Source of the DNA: Phocoena phocoena | Taxonomy: Eukaryota; Chordata; Mammalia; Artiodactyla; Phocoenidae | DNA length: 64,000 nt | Direction of reading: 5' to 3' | Assembly: GCF_963924675.1 (NCBI RefSeq) | Contig: NC_089224.1 | Location: 41,149,158-41,213,157, forward strand | In this document: positions 35,740 to 48,734 of the stretch, one piece after another | Layout of the letters: each line of letters starts with the position of its first letter | How positions within the stretch are numbered: the first letter of the stretch is position 1 | Notes under the pieces: generated by a model | What the model was told of the DNA's origin: nothing | Seen by the model: only the letters and a program-made list of their open reading frames with translations | Databases searched by the model: none | Position numbers and translations under genes: made by a program

Positions 35740-36215
35740 ACTTAGAATACAATCTAAATTCTTCATAAACTTTTCAAGTTCTACCTCTGTCTCTTCAATC
35801 TAAGTTGTTTCACCCCTCCCCTCACTATTTTCTCTAGCGGAGTTTTAGTTTAAGTTCTTTGAACATGCCAAGCTACTTGCTGCCTCAGGCCTTCTCTGCC
35901 TGGAGAACTCTTCCCATCCCCCCCCTGCCCAGACACACCCCAATTGCCACTATTCCAATGGTGGCCCTGGGTGTACCATGTAAAATCAGTGCCCACCACC
36001 ATGACTACCACCGCTTACCCCCATTATGCTTAGTAAATGGCTTGTTTTCTTTATAGGCTTTCATTTGTGATTATTTTTATTTATCATTGTGTTCCCTTCA
36101 CTACAGGATAAGCCTCATGAAGACAGTGGCTGTTCTGTCACCATGCTTCGTACAGTACCAGGTACACAGTTGAGGATAAATAGTTCGCAGATGAAGTGAG
36201 TTGATGTCTGGGTGG
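35740..36215 (+). repeat. L2 LINE 3' region, sense
   Basis: A long, well-ordered match: 'ttgaacatgccaagctact', 'gcctcaggccttctctgcc', 'tggagaactcttcccatcc', 'ctacaggataagcctcatg' and 'gtacagtaccaggtacaca'. The 65-residue open frame inside is part of the L2 3' region and is not a gene. Confidence 0.85.
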
Positions 36216-37398
36216 ATTGGTTGTTGGCTGTTGTTGCCTTGTCCTTAGCATAGCTAAATAGGAAGATTACTTCCTGTTAGATATTCTTGATATGCCTTCC
36301 TCTTTTCTGCTATTGCCCGAGTCTGAGTTTAAATCCTAATGCCTTCTAGAGGTGCAAAACCCTCTAAACCTAAGCCTACCAGTCACTGTGATCTTTGTAT
36401 AACTGGTCATAAAGTGAAAAGGTTGTAGATGTTTGAGGATTTTGATACATTTTATCATTGTGTTAAGTATCAATATTTCATTACTACTCAATGGACAGTA
36501 TTTGCAGTTGTTACAATAAACTAGTCAGTTATTCGTTTGCATATATGCTTTTGAATATTAACAGTTCTTATGGTATGTTTGTTACTATTATACAAATGAT
36601 TTAAGTGCCGGGAATTTTGAAGTACAACCACTACCCTTGTAATCTGAGCTCACGAATAGATGCTTAGAGAAAATTCCTTGAAGACCAAATCACAATTTCC
36701 TCATGCTCATTTAGATGGATTCCTCTAGATGATAGCCTAACAATGGAAATAGACGAAGTTGTTTTAAAATTTAAGTTAAAATAATTAGAAGTATTATGTA
36801 TATTTTAAAAATGTCAAGTCTTAGGTGGAACTTCCAAATCTCATCTCTAGTAATGAATGAATTGTATCTGTTCTTTCACATGAAACATATATAGTTACCA
36901 GTGGCTAAAGTATAGACCATTCTTAAAGAATGATTTTATTTTAAATACCTAGAGGGAAACATTGATCCCACGTTTGTCATTTTATACTCATGAAGCTGAT
37001 TGATTTCTATATTGCTCATCTACAATGATCCAACTTAGGATTTAAAATCCCACGAAGATGAGATTTTTCAGGTTATGAGGAAATTGTAATGCTCAGTACC
37101 CAAGTCACTTTTTATTATTAAGGTGGCACTTGGGGAGCCCATCGGCTCTTTTCACTGCCGGAAAAACCATTGCTGCTTTACAGCTGTACTCAATCTAACT
37201 TTGGTCTGACCTCGCGTGAAATTTCAAGAATCCTGGCTTTTGTTATGGAAGCAATATGTTTGTTTATGACTCTGTGAACAAGGCATAGGCCCAGAGGGCC
37301 TGTTCTCTCCTATTTTGAACTGTTCAAGGCTTCAGCAGTATTAACACCTACAAGAAGCTGACATCAAAGAAAAAACCCAAATTCCACTGAGCAAGCAG
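36216..37398. other. Low-copy, AT-rich interval
   Basis: No gene or repeat recognised by eye. It contains no open frame of 60 residues or more. Confidence 0.45.
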
Positions 37399-37980
37399 GT
37401 TTTTTAAAACTTTTATTGAGGCATAATTTACATATCATAAAATTCACTCAGTTTAAGTGCACAATTCAATGATTTTTAGTAAATTTACTGAGTTATGTAA
37501 CATTTTTTTAGCACTCCTGTAAGATCCCTCATGCCCATTTACAGTTAATCCCCATTCCCACCCCAGCCCACGCAGCCGCTAGTCTACTTTATATCTCTAT
37601 AGGTTTGGCTTTTCTGAACATTTAATATAAATGGGATCATACAGTGTGTCATCTTTTGTGGGTCTGGGTTCCTTTACTCAGCATAACGTTTGTGAGGTTC
37701 GTCTGTGTTGTACATATCAGAACATATATCAGTGCTTTGTTTCTTTTTATTGTTGAATAGCATTTTATTGCATGGATATGCCACACTTCGGCTGTCTATT
37801 CATTCACAAGCTGATGAGCATTTGGGTTGTTTCCAGTTTTTGGCTCTTAAGAATAATGTTGCTCTGAATACTCACGTGTGACTTTTTGTGCACACATATG
37901 TCTTCATTTCTCTAGGAGTGAAATTGTGGGATCTAATGCTAGGTCTTACAGTAGTTGAACTTTTTAGAAACTAAAAAAAA
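37399..37980 (-). mobile_element. L1M 3'-end fragment, antisense
   Basis: Clear L1MA/MB-type 3' UTR in reverse: 'acttttattgaggcataat', 'ccattcccaccccagccca', 'aaatgggatcatacagtg', 'gcatttgggttgtttcca'. It ends in an A-run at about 37972-37981. 5'-truncated. Confidence 0.88.
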
Positions 37981-37989
37981 AAGGTTTCG

Positions 37990-38260
37990 AGTACCTGGCT
38001 TAGTGAACTGCAGGATTTACAAAGATAAATGTGAAGAAACAGTTTTTTTTCTTCAAGAAGCTTATGATTCATAAGAAGATAAAACAACTTCATAAATCGT
38101 TAGATTCCGAGAAAACACTGGACTCTGAGGGAGAGTATGAATACCACAGAAACGGTGTAGGAGTTTCTGAAAAAGAGCTCTCCTCAATTTGTTAGTAGAG
38201 AGAGAATGCGGTCTGAAAAGCCCTTTTGAGATATATCTTTGGGAAAGAGTTTAAGTTGAT
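37990..38260 (-). repeat. Possible L2 fragment, antisense
   Basis: 'cttcaagaagcttatgatt' and a downstream 'gagctctcctcaatttgtt' block are compatible with reversed L2. The match is weak. Confidence 0.4.
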
Positions 38261-40584
38261 GAGAAAATAATCAAAGAAAGAAGAAAGGAAAATAAAGAAT
38301 GTGCTGAGCAACCTCCAGGTGGCCTAGTACAGCAGGATATTCAAATGGGACTCTTTGATCTCTTTTGTTGAGACTCAAAAGCCTAGACCATTTCAATAGG
38401 GACCAAGTCACCAACATTCTAAGTGGAGTTGCCATGGACATATACAGGAGGTGCTAAGAAATTAGGAAAGCTATTCTGTCAGGAACCAGTCCTCAAAGAG
38501 TGTGATCAGAGACTTGGAGAAAAAAAATAGTTGAGCGAGGAAGAGTTTTCTCCCTTGTAATTGTCTTTGAGCTCTGCATTTCTCACACCTACTCTATCAG
38601 AGAGAAAAGGGGAAATGATCTTTTTCAGATCCAGGTAAGTTAGAGGTGCTTCAGGGAGGCCATATGATTGCCCTGATGTATGTCTCCCGTGGTTTCAGCT
38701 TGAGGGAGCAGAGCAAAAATAAAGAGGCCGCTTTGGGTGCCAACTGGACTTGTGCTGCCTGTGAATGAGTAATATGGGTGAGATATCCATGGGCTAAGTA
38801 GGTAGGTGAGATGGCCAGTGGTTATTTTAGAAAGGACCTTGCCTAAGAGAATTGTTTGTCTGATGGAGCAAAGGACTATGATAGAGATTCTGGATGGAAT
38901 GGACTGCCTGAATCCCAGAGTCTGAGGGTTGGGGTCTTAGATAGCCAGCAAGAGAAGGCCTTCTGTCATGGGTTCTCCTCAAATGCCTGTAGAGCTCCTG
39001 CGAGGGAAAGAACCAGTCCCTGCGCCTTCATCACCTTCAGAGGGAGCCTGATCAACACCACCCATGTAAGACTGAGCTGAGTTCTCTTCTGTGAACACTT
39101 TACCTACTCTCTCAGCCCCAGGATAGTAAGAAGCCATGGGTACTTAGCAATGGGAGAAGATAGAGAGGACAGAATTGTCCACACTGCCCTTCCCTCGCTA
39201 TAGGTTCTGAGCCTGAAGCCCACATGGCCTGGAGAGGGAAGAGAAACTTTAGGTTGAATGGAGGGGCTGGATGGAAGTTTTTATCACTGTGGATGACACT
39301 TTTAATTATAAAATACACCTGTTCTTGAGATTGAAGGAAGCTAGAGAATCCTTTATTATCCACAAATGACTAAGTGAGCTATGAGACCTGCCTGAGATTT
39401 TTCAACAAGAGTAGAGAAAGAACTGTTGGCTGAATATTTAACGGTGGAGTGGTGGGAAAAGAGTGATGTTCTCTTCTTGCACCCTATGTCCCTACCACTT
39501 CCAGCTCATTCAAGACAATGATATAGGACTTGTGTAGAGTGTTAATGGGAGTTGAGCGCCCGAAGATAAATTGGGATCAAACTTTGAAAGGTCTTTGGAG
39601 GAATTTACATGGACAGAGAGCAGATATATGACAGTAGTTCCATGTTAATAAGATAAATCTGGAAGTTGTCTGTAGGGTTTTTTGATAAGATAAAATTTTA
39701 AATCCCCTAAATTCTGAAGACTGTGTTCTAGTTAGAAACACATGATGAGATTATGGGGGTGGTAATAAAAAAAAGTTTTCTTCTTCTAAAAGAGATATTT
39801 ACAAGAAAACATTGCCTTTCAAAGTAAGCAGAAAGTTTTACAACCTTTTTTTTCCTCATTGTATTTAACATCTTAGTTCTCCAGAGTATCCCCTGGAGAC
39901 CTGAAAGAGTTAACGTTCCATCCTAAGCACCTCAGCACAAGGGACTTCTTAAAGTGGGTGACAAGGAAGAGAGGATTTGGTCCTTTTAATCGCGGAGCTC
40001 CCACAGGGCTGTGAATAAACTAAGTGGAAAAAATCCAAGGAGGGGAGAAAGATCAGTGTATATCACCTTACTGCCAAAATTTTAAACCAAACAGCATGTT
40101 TCTATACCTGTCTACTCCCCCGAAGACCAAGAGGAAATGGGAAAGTTCAGACTGTAAATGTCAGTGAACTGCTAGATTATAGAGTTAGTAGGAAAATATA
40201 TTTGCAACCCTTAATGCAGTTAAGCAGAGCTTCTGGGAGAAGCTGGAATTTTCTAATAGAAGTTCTGATTTGCAATCAGTGTGCTCAGGCTATTTTTAGA
40301 ATAGGCCTGATATAGTGTGGGGTGGGGCAAGGAGAGTTCAGGTTCCCATTTAAATTCAGTGTTCACTTTCATTTTTTAAGGAACATTCAGACCTATTCAG
40401 TACCTATTCCACTTTTTGGGAGGGACATTTGGATATTCTGAATGACCAGGCTCATGTGATTTATAGGTCTATGTCTTCTGGGATCCTTTCATTTCACAAA
40501 TCAACAAACCTCAAACTCAGCTATCTCTCCGCTCAGGTTCTTCATTTGAAAAATTAAGTTGTTGTAGTTCCAACATGAGGCTGT
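38261..40584. other. Low-copy interval
   Basis: No gene was recognised. A consensus-like splice donor CAG|GTAAGT occurs at 38632-38640 with an acceptor-like sequence ending at 38600, but there is no coding frame to support an exon. A block near 39535-39690 weakly resembles reversed L2. Confidence 0.4.
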
Positions 40585-40775
40585 TAATAGTAATAGCTAT
40601 TGTTTATTGAGCACATGACAAAACGACATACACTATCTCATTTAATTGTGGGAGAACCCAGGTTGAGGACTCTGAGACTTGCCTGAAAACACACAAATTA
40701 AAGAAATGATGGATTAGGATTAAAACTAGGTCTGTCTTACTCCAAAGTCAGACAGTAAGTCACTGTCAGAAACAA
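40585..40775 (+). repeat. MIR SINE
   Basis: Sense MIR: 'ttgtttattgagcacatga', 'actatctcatttaattgtg', 'gattaggattaaaactagg' and 'ttactccaaagtcagac' occur in order, with a deletion in the core. Confidence 0.72.
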
Positions 40776-41389
40776 AACCGTGAGAAGCTCAGGGATGCAG
40801 AAGTGGTGCCCACTGCTGGAGAAGGTCATCGCCACACTAACCTAATACCCGAAGGCTTTATGTCGTGGAGAATGAGCCCTCCCATTTGTATAAGCACATT
40901 TTATAGACTTTTTCAGGAAACAATCTACATGTCACTTGTTTACATCCTACCTCTGTTTCCAAGAATACATAATAATAGTAATAGATCAGTTTTCTCTCCT
41001 TTTTCTAAAATACTTATCTTTAATTCCCAAGGAATTACTTTGGTCTTCCATGTCCTGAAGTTACTGTCGTATGTGCTTATTTCAGGGATGTTTAACTCAT
41101 GCATATTGAGGTTAAATTTCCCCCTTTTGGTCTTTCCTCATTTATAAATCTTTTTCCGCCTCTTCTACCCCTAGTCCTTTATTTCTGTTTCTTGTGGTTT
41201 TGCTTAATTGCCTCCTATGCTATGTTTGTTGAAGCCCTTTACTTTGCCTTCATCTACTTTAATGGCATAACCTCTTCCCTCCTCCCTTCATTTTTCCTTT
41301 AAGGACTTCCCATAACCTCACTTTCTATGAAAGGAGCTCATCCTGTCTCCTTTCTCTCTCTTTTCAACTTCTTTGGCTTTCAGAATAAA
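40776..41389. other. Low-copy interval
   Basis: Two overlapping sense frames (40803-41147 and 41099-41302) cover this stretch. They are hydrophobic and pyrimidine-driven with no recognisable family, and I do not call them genes. Confidence 0.4.
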
Positions 41390-41580
41390 TCAAGCCTGGA
41401 GTTAAATAGTTACCACTAGAATTGAAATCCTAGTAACTGTAGGATATCGGACAGTTACCTAACATGTTTCGCCAAAGTTGTTCCATGACAAAAATAAGAA
41501 TATTCACTTCATAGTGTTGCTGAGAATAATAAAACACATCATATATATAATGCTTCTGGTTTATAGTAAGTTTTCCTCTT
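41390..41580 (-). repeat. MIR SINE, antisense
   Basis: Antisense MIR blocks: 'ggagttaaatagttacca', 'cggacagttacctaacatg' and 'cttcatagtgttgctgag', ending near 'ttctggtttatagtaag'. Diverged. Confidence 0.62.
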
Positions 41581-41789
41581 TTCTTCTTTATGCTTTCTTT
41601 TTCTCATCCTTATTTTACATTCTTATGCCAATATTTTAACTTCTTTCTCTTTCTCTAGGGATAGCTGGCCCTGACCATGGTCTAAGAAATAGTTCTAAGT
41701 GTTGCGTTGATGCTCTGAGCCAGACCTGTCTGTTATCTCCTATTGCTGTTTTTATAGGTTTAAAACTAATTAAACTAGTTTTTGTTGAT

Positions 41790-41985
41790 TTTTGAAATAT
41801 GTGACAGGCACTGGGCATACAACTGTGAATAAAACAGGCAAAAATCCTTGTCCTCTTGAAGCTTACATTCTATTGGGATTAGGTGAGGAAAGACGGACAA
41901 TTTAAAAAGAGTAAAAAAAATGTAGAATGAACTTCTGGATTGAGCACACTGAGGTGCTGAGAAGGTGGTATACGTTAAAGAGGTC
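41790..41985 (-). repeat. L2 LINE 3' fragment, antisense
   Basis: 'gtgacaggcactgggcata', 'gtgaataaaacaggcaaa', 'cttgaagcttacattctat' follow the reversed L2 terminus closely. Confidence 0.8.
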
Positions 41986-42079
41986 CTGGAAGCTCCATAC
42001 CACGTTCCATCCCCATAACTTGTCCTATGCATCTTTTCCGTTTGCCTTTGCCTGAGTTACATCCACATGCAAAAAAAAT

Positions 42080-43470
42080 GAATCTCGACAGAGTTTACAC
42101 CCTTCACAAAAATTAACTCAAAATGGATCGTAGACCTAAATGTAAAATGCAATAATATATTAAACTCCTAGAAAATAACATTGGAGAAAATCTAGATGAC
42201 TTTGGGTTTATTGATGACTTTTTGGATAGAACATCAAAGGCACAATCCATGGAAGAAATAATAATTTGGACTTCATTATAATTAAAAACTTCTGTTATAT
42301 GAAAGATACTGTCAAGAAATTAATAAGAGAGCCACAGACTGGGAGCAAATACTTGCAAAATCATAACTGGTAAAGAGCTGTTATCTAAAATGCACAAGAA
42401 CACTTAAAACTCAACAATAAGAAAAGAAATCACCTGATTAAAAAATGGGCAAAGGATCTAAGCAGACACCTCAGCAAAAGAGATGTACAGGTGATAAATA
42501 AGCATTGGAGAAGCTGCTCAACACCATATGCCTCAGGAAACTGCAAATTAAAGCAGCAATAAGATACCACTACACATCTATTTGAATGGCAAAATCCAAA
42601 ACCCTGACAACACCATCTGTTGGTGAACATGTGGAACAGCAAGAACGCTCATCCATTGCTGGTGGGAATACAGAATGGTGCAGCCACTTTGGAAGACAGT
42701 TGGACGGTTTCTTACAAAACTAAACATATTCTTACTATATGATCCAGTGATCTCACTCCTTGGTATTTGCTCAAATGAGTTGAAAACATGTCCACAAAAA
42801 AAGAAAAAAAAACCTGCACACAGATGTTTAGAGCAGCTTTACTCATAATGGCCAAAACTTGGAATCAACCAAATGTCCTTCAGTGGGTAAATGAACTGAA
42901 TAAACTGTGTTATATTCATTCAATGGAATGTTATTCAGTGCTAAAAAGAAATGAGCTACCCAGGAGGGAAGAGATATAGAGGGAACAATGCATGTTGCTT
43001 TAGTGAAAGAAGCCAATGAAAAGGCTACATATTATATAATTCCAGCTACAAGACATTTCTGAAGAGGCAAAACTATGGAGACGGTAAGAAGATCAGTGGT
43101 TGCCAGGAGTTATGGGGGAGGGAGAGATGAATAGGCTGAGCACAGAGGATTTTTAGGGCAGCGAAACTACTGATACTTTAATGGTAGATACATGTCATTA
43201 TGCATTTGTCTAAACACACAGACTGTACAACACCAAGAATGAACCGTAGTGTAAACTGTGGACTGTCAGTGATAATGGTGTGTCAGTGTAGGCTTATTAC
43301 TTGTAATAAACATACCACTCTGTTGTGAAATGTTGATGGTGGGGGAGGTTAGGCATCTCGGGGCTGGAGGTGGAGGAGGTGTGGGCGAGTGGTACATGGT
43401 GACTTTCTGTATTATCCACTCAATTTGGCTGTGAACCTAAAGCTGCTCTAAAAATAAAGTCCAAAACACA
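42080..43470 (+). mobile_element. Old L1M 3' region, sense
   Basis: About 1.4 kb of sense L1: ORF2 C-terminal region ('aaaatgggcaaaggatcta', 'atgcctcaggaaactgca', 'tgctggtgggaatacaga') then 3' UTR ('gatcagtggttgccaggag', 'gtaaactgtggactgtcag') and a terminal 'taaagctgctctaaaaata'. It matches L1MC/ME-type 3' ends. Frames are broken. Confidence 0.9.
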
Positions 43471-43709
43471 GAATGCATGTTCTTCTGACCATATTCTAAT
43501 TTCACCTATTTTCTGACCTGTTGTCATGAGTGATTATGGAGTGCCCACACCCTACTGCTTTTGTTGCAAATAACAGAAATGGCGAACTGTTTTCCTTCTT
43601 GGGAAAAATTATTCTCTCAACTAACTCAGTGAGTAAAACGTATTTAGGTTCATGATAAGTCTACAAGGCAGGAAGAACATCTAATATATTTTTGTTTAAT
43701 AAAAGAGAG

Positions 43710-43830
43710 AATTGGTTTGCAGGGAAGTTAAGTGACTTGTTACAGGCAACACAGATTATTAATGGCAGAGTCAAATTAGAGCTCTGATCGTTTTATCCCA
43801 GTCCTGCATTCTTTCTCTAATTACTACATC
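43710..43830 (+). repeat. MIR SINE fragment
   Basis: 'agttaagtgacttgttaca', 'aacacagattattaatggc', and 'gtcctgcattctttctct' match the sense MIR 3' half. Confidence 0.72.
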
Positions 43831-44334
43831 TCTATAGCTTGTGATATAATTTATAAATAGTACTTTTACTGCACACCAGAGAGTTGGGATGTTTGAAAAC
43901 TGCATTCAGAGGGACTGGTTGATAGTAGTATTAAAACCCTTGTGACTTTTACGCAAGAGGTGAGTCTTCTCAGGTCAGATCCAGTATGTGTACTGCATTT
44001 CTTTGAAACGCTACTAGCATTTCCTGTTCCTAAAAGGCAACGGAAGTTCTCAGAGTACTGAGAACAGAAAACACAGCAGAAACATATAGAGGACATTCCC
44101 ATATAACCCTCCATAAGGACACAGATAGCAATTTAAAGACTGAATTTTGGGTATTTGCTGACAAAAGGGTATTTTATGCAACCATCAAATGAAGAAATAT
44201 TAGGAAGTGGCATTTTAATGCCCAGCTTTTAAACCAGTGGCACAACAGAACTATGATTCGATCAAACCAGAAACCAATTCCCTTAGCAATACCTGCTAAG
44301 GATCTTCATTTTTTTCCGTTGGAGCAGAACAGCC
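43831..44334. other. Low-copy interval
   Basis: No gene or repeat recognised. The antisense frame at 43866-44114 has no recognisable similarity. Confidence 0.4.
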
Positions 44335-44725
44335 ATTCTCCCTTAGTAATAGGATATTAGCTGGGCATAGAGTCATCTGATTAAAGACTGCATTTCCCAG
44401 CCTTCTTGGAAGGTTTATGTGACCATGTGACTAAGGTCTGGCCAATGGGTTATTATTGGAAGCGATATGTGCTAGTTTCCTGTTGTGTTTGAAAAGGAAG
44501 GGGTTTGACTTCCCCTCCCAGACCGGAATGGGTATGTGATAACGGGAGCTGGAGCAGCCATGCTGGACCACGAGATGGAGCCAGGTGCTGAGGATGGCGG
44601 AGCAGCAAGAGAGAAGTCCAGCTACCTACATTTTAGTGAGAGAGAAATAAACTTCTGTCTTCTTTAAGCCAGTATCATTTTGGTCTTTCCATTCCAGCAG
44701 CTGAAGTAGTTCGTAACTAACACAG
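44335..44725 (+). repeat. LTR-like repeat, copy 2 of 2
   Basis: Contains 'gactgcatttcccagcct', 'gtgaccatgtgactaaggt', 'ctggccaatggg', 'gatggcggagcagcaaga', 'gagagaaataaacttctgt' with an AATAAA signal, and a terminal 'cgtaactaacaca'. This is an old repeat with the look of a solitary LTR and is related to 20880-21175. I do not name the family. Confidence 0.7.
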
Positions 44726-45290
44726 AAGTCAATGTAAAGGCTGTATTATATTCAATTTATAATTTGTCACATATTACTGTTCTGAAACTAACAACGGTAA
44801 CCATGTACATTGTTCTCTCTCCAGAGTATTATTTCATGCATTCTCATTCTTTTTGATGTCCTTGTGAATGTTAGAGTTAATAAAGCCTTCTCTGTGTTAG
44901 TATAGGTCATTATTTGGATTGAACGGACCTCCAAATGAGAAAGAGAGTGAGAGCGAATGAGAGAGCATGCTCAAATGATAATAGTAAAAATCTGGTGCCT
45001 CAGGTGGGCACATCACTTCCAGTGCTCAATACGACATGTGATATTACCAAGGCCTCTTTTAGCTAAGTGATCCAAGTGCAGCAATTTTGTAAATTTCCTG
45101 ATTTAATTAAGTCCTTGCTGTGTTAGGCCCATAGTTTCAATCGAAATAACATGTCTAAGACTTTCTTACGTTTAAAAAGCAGATGATACCTTTCCAAGTT
45201 CCCTCAAGCACTGTTTGGTCTATATTTGGTGGTCCAATAATGTTAGTGTCTTGTCATAAGCATACAAAAATTCAGCACCCAGTGATAATA
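44726..45290. other. Low-copy interval
   Basis: No gene or repeat recognised. A GA-rich stretch lies at about 44938-44967. Confidence 0.4.

Positions 45291-45332
<42 letters not shown>
45291..45332. repeat. (CA)n microsatellite
   Basis: About 21 uninterrupted CA units. It is likely to vary in length between individuals. The histidine/threonine run in the overlapping short frame comes from this repeat. Confidence 0.97.
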
Positions 45333-45336
<4 letters not shown>

Positions 45337-47739
45337 GGTATTTTCTTCTATTAAGGAAGAGAGTTGATTTACAGAAAAGAAAATGGCAGGAGGAAGGAGA
45401 GAGATGCTGGCTGCTAGTGCACAGGTGCATTCACTTTCACACTTTGGTGCTAGAACACTGAGTCAGGCATCCTTACTACAACAGGCTTTAACTTAGGCCG
45501 CCAGTTCCATAAGAAGAAAATAGGCACACTGTGGAAAGACGTTTCCATTTAACCTGCATGTATTTTGCATGTGCTAGTTAGAGCTGAAAGGAGCAAGTAC
45601 TTAAGCTGAGAATCTATTGATTCAAGCAGTACCATTCTCATACGTTCTTCTTCTTCCCACTGCTTTCTCATTATTCTTGCCTTTTTATATGCTCTTCAGT
45701 CCTCTGTTACTTAATGAGTTCACATCTTCATTGAATTCTCCACCAGGGTGCTTATCTTCTGATCCAGGAAAGTTCATTAACATGTACAAATAATAGAGTA
45801 GGGTAGAAATGTGCAAAGCAATGGATTGGCTCCTTGTCACAATTTTTTAGCCTTTCCTGTTCCTTGACCTATGGACTTCTTTTGTCTATAGGGAAAGTTC
45901 AAGAACTAGGCTGGAACGAAAAAAGCAGGAAAGAGCTGGAAGGTATTACGTGAAGGTGTAGGATTCATTTGAATTTAAGAATAGAATTAACATTGCAGCT
46001 TGAAAAACTTGATATGTGCAACAGTTTTTAAGAAGTATGTTTCCCACACTTTGAGATTTCATGCGTTAGTCAAATTTAAAAAGAAATTTGAGGGCTGGCA
46101 CATAATCATAAACTCTTTTTCTCTTTCCCTGAATGGCCATAAACTGTGATGAGACTGCAGAATAAACTTTTATCATCTTAAGCACAGAAATTTCAGGTTA
46201 GTTATAGTAGAAAGGAGAGAATATTAGAATATACTTACCCTAATATAACCAACCAAAAAAATAAGAAAGATATAATTGTAACATAATATACAACAGTCCT
46301 TTGAAATGAATAAACTCATCTCTATTAAAAACTCCATACGTGGGTCTAATTTTTTCTGAATTTTAACTAGGGACTGGTGAAGCATCCCTACTAACCTATA
46401 ACCAGATTATGGACACACATGATGGACTGCATATAAAAACAACTCCTTTTATTGAGAGTTCTCTGAACCTGCTTTTTGTGGGGGACCTTTTTGCCCAACT
46501 ACCCACAGTTGCGTTCTTTCTGAGGCCCCATGCTGCTTGTTGATCTGGACCGGATCTTCAATTCGCCCATTTTGCCTTCTTACTTTCCAGGCTCCTTCGC
46601 TGTCCTTGGGATATTAATAACGGTATTGAACACCATCACACTGTAGTTCAAGTGATCCATCAGTTTAACCTTACATCTCCCGAGAACCTTTCCTGAGATA
46701 CAGCCCCACTGAGCTGGAGCTTAAAGTCAGTTTTTACAAATCACTGTAATCAGTTACTTGCTAAGGTAGGGGAACCTTCACTGCTGTGACAGAATGCTTC
46801 TGTGGATAAAGTGCAGTGAGGGAAATGGCTGAAGCCATCCTTTTAAATAGAATCAATGTTTGTCAGCTGCCTCAACATCTTGTACCAACATTACACTGGT
46901 AGCTAGAACATAGGTAACTTATGATAAATACCTCTCCTAGGACCCCTCTCCTCAAACAAAATTCGTAAAGTAACATAACAGTACTCCCAAAGAGCAATGT
47001 TAACCAACAATAAAAATATCATTTAAAACTCCTTTTTCAATGTTTATCCCTATGAGTTAACTGAAATTCCTTATTGAGGAGCTATAATAAGCAAAATGTA
47101 AGAAAATATTTATCAGAATTCTGTTGCTCAATAACTTATGGTCACAGGCTTATAGTTATTGTATGATTTCTATACATTTTAGGTACAATGCATCTTTTTA
47201 AAATTTAAACGAATGGCACTGCACTCTACTCCCTTTCCTTGGGGTCCCTTTCTTGATATTAACCATGTGAATACTGTAAAACCAGAATATTGGGGGTTTT
47301 GTTTCTTTCCGTTATAAGAGTTCTGATAATTAAAACAGAAGGATAATTGTGATCATGGCAGACAAGCACAGCAAGAAAAATCTCAAAATGAATTCCAGAA
47401 ATATTAGGGAACAGCTATATTGTCATACCTGGAAAATTAATTCAGAAGTAAGTCCTCCTTCAGTCTCTCCTCTTGAAAGGAAAAGGTGATGAGAATTATG
47501 GCTTGGGAAAACCCAGACAAAATTTCCCTCATGTGCCCAACTTAGAATTTTCTCATGCTTTTGCTTGCTGTTTCACATCTAATGGCAAGGAAGTAATTAA
47601 CTATCTTATTTCAAAGAAAGGACTTCAAACATTTTTCTTTCCAAACTACTGGCTTACAAAATTGAAGTAGCAATGGCAGCAATGCAGCAAAGGTATTATT
47701 TAAGCAGAAGGAGATAGAAGTTAAAACATTTTATATTAA
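45333..47739. other. Low-copy, AT-rich interval
   Basis: No gene or well-matched repeat was recognised. The 65-residue frame at 47473-47670 has no recognisable similarity. Confidence 0.42.
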
Positions 47740-47860
47740 TTTAGTTGATAATTATTTATTGAGCAACTCACATGGTAGTTATTTTCATGGTTAATGGAGA
47801 GACAGATATGCAAAAGATGCTACCACTGCCCTCAATGAACTCAAATTCTTTAGAGTGAAT
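47740..47860 (-). repeat. L2 LINE 3' fragment, antisense
   Basis: 'gataattatttattgagca' and 'accactgccctcaatgaac' match the reversed L2 terminus. Confidence 0.65.
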
Positions 47861-48216
47861 GATATTTGCTTTATATATGTCAGTTGACACATATTTATTA
47901 AATATAGTACCTAAATTCTTTTAGATTTTACAGGAGTAACTGAGCTTGGGTTTTCTTGAAAGCAAAGCTTCAAACAAAAGCTTTTATGCAGGTAGTTTAG
48001 CTGGGGGATGATCTCAAAGATCAAGAGTGCATGGAATAGGGGAGAAGAGAACAGTATAAGGGTGGCTACTGCTACAGGCAACCACTATGGTAGTCAGCAC
48101 AAAAGATGTAGAGAAAAGAAATGTGGCATTTATAACCCAGTACTGAAGACATAAGATTACCAGTCTAAAACTACATGGGCAACATATAACTGAGGACAAA
48201 ATTGTTTCATATAGAT

Positions 48217-48489
48217 CAGTGGCTCTCAACTGAGGTTGACTTATAACCCCTGCAGGTGATATTTGGCAATGTCTGGAGATAACTTTTTGTTGTCAAGATG
48301 GTGGCAAGGGTGGGTGTAGAGAGATGGGGGATGGCAGTGGGGTGGGATTAGAGGGGAGCTACTGGTATATAGTGGGTAGAGGCCAGGGATGCTTCTAAAC
48401 ACCCTATAATGCACAGGATAGCCCTCTCCCTCCCAACACAAAAAAATATCTGGCAAAAATGCCAATTGTACTGCTGTTGAGAAACCTCC
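48217..48489 (+). mobile_element. MER20-like hAT DNA transposon relic
   Basis: Starts 'cagtggctctcaac' at 48217-48230 and ends in the imperfect inverted 'gttgagaaacc' at 48475-48485. Internal blocks 'ttggcaatgtctggagata', 'gtgggtagaggccaggga', 'ataatgcacaggatagcc' and 'atatctggcaaaaatgcc' match MER20, a non-autonomous hAT-Charlie element. MER20 copies have been reported as regulatory elements in some mammals; nothing here tests that. Confidence 0.85.
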
Positions 48490-48734
48490 CTCAAACATCA
48501 CCAGGGCATCTAGTTGAAATGTAGACTCTATTCAGTAGGTCCAAGGTGGACCCTGACATCTTGCTTCTTCTAACATCTCCTAGGACTCTCCTAGATTGAT
48601 TGCTCTTTACCTGGATTTTTCACAGAATAAGGAAGTAGTAATAGGTATCTACAGTCTGTCCTCAATATTTCAAAATGCCTAATGTACACCATATATTTAT
48701 CCCATGGTAATACGACACTGGTCTACAAAAATAT

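Noticed and set aside
35859..36056. 65-residue proline-rich sense frame
   Set aside because: It is the translation of a sense L2 3' region, which is known to be open over this stretch in many copies.
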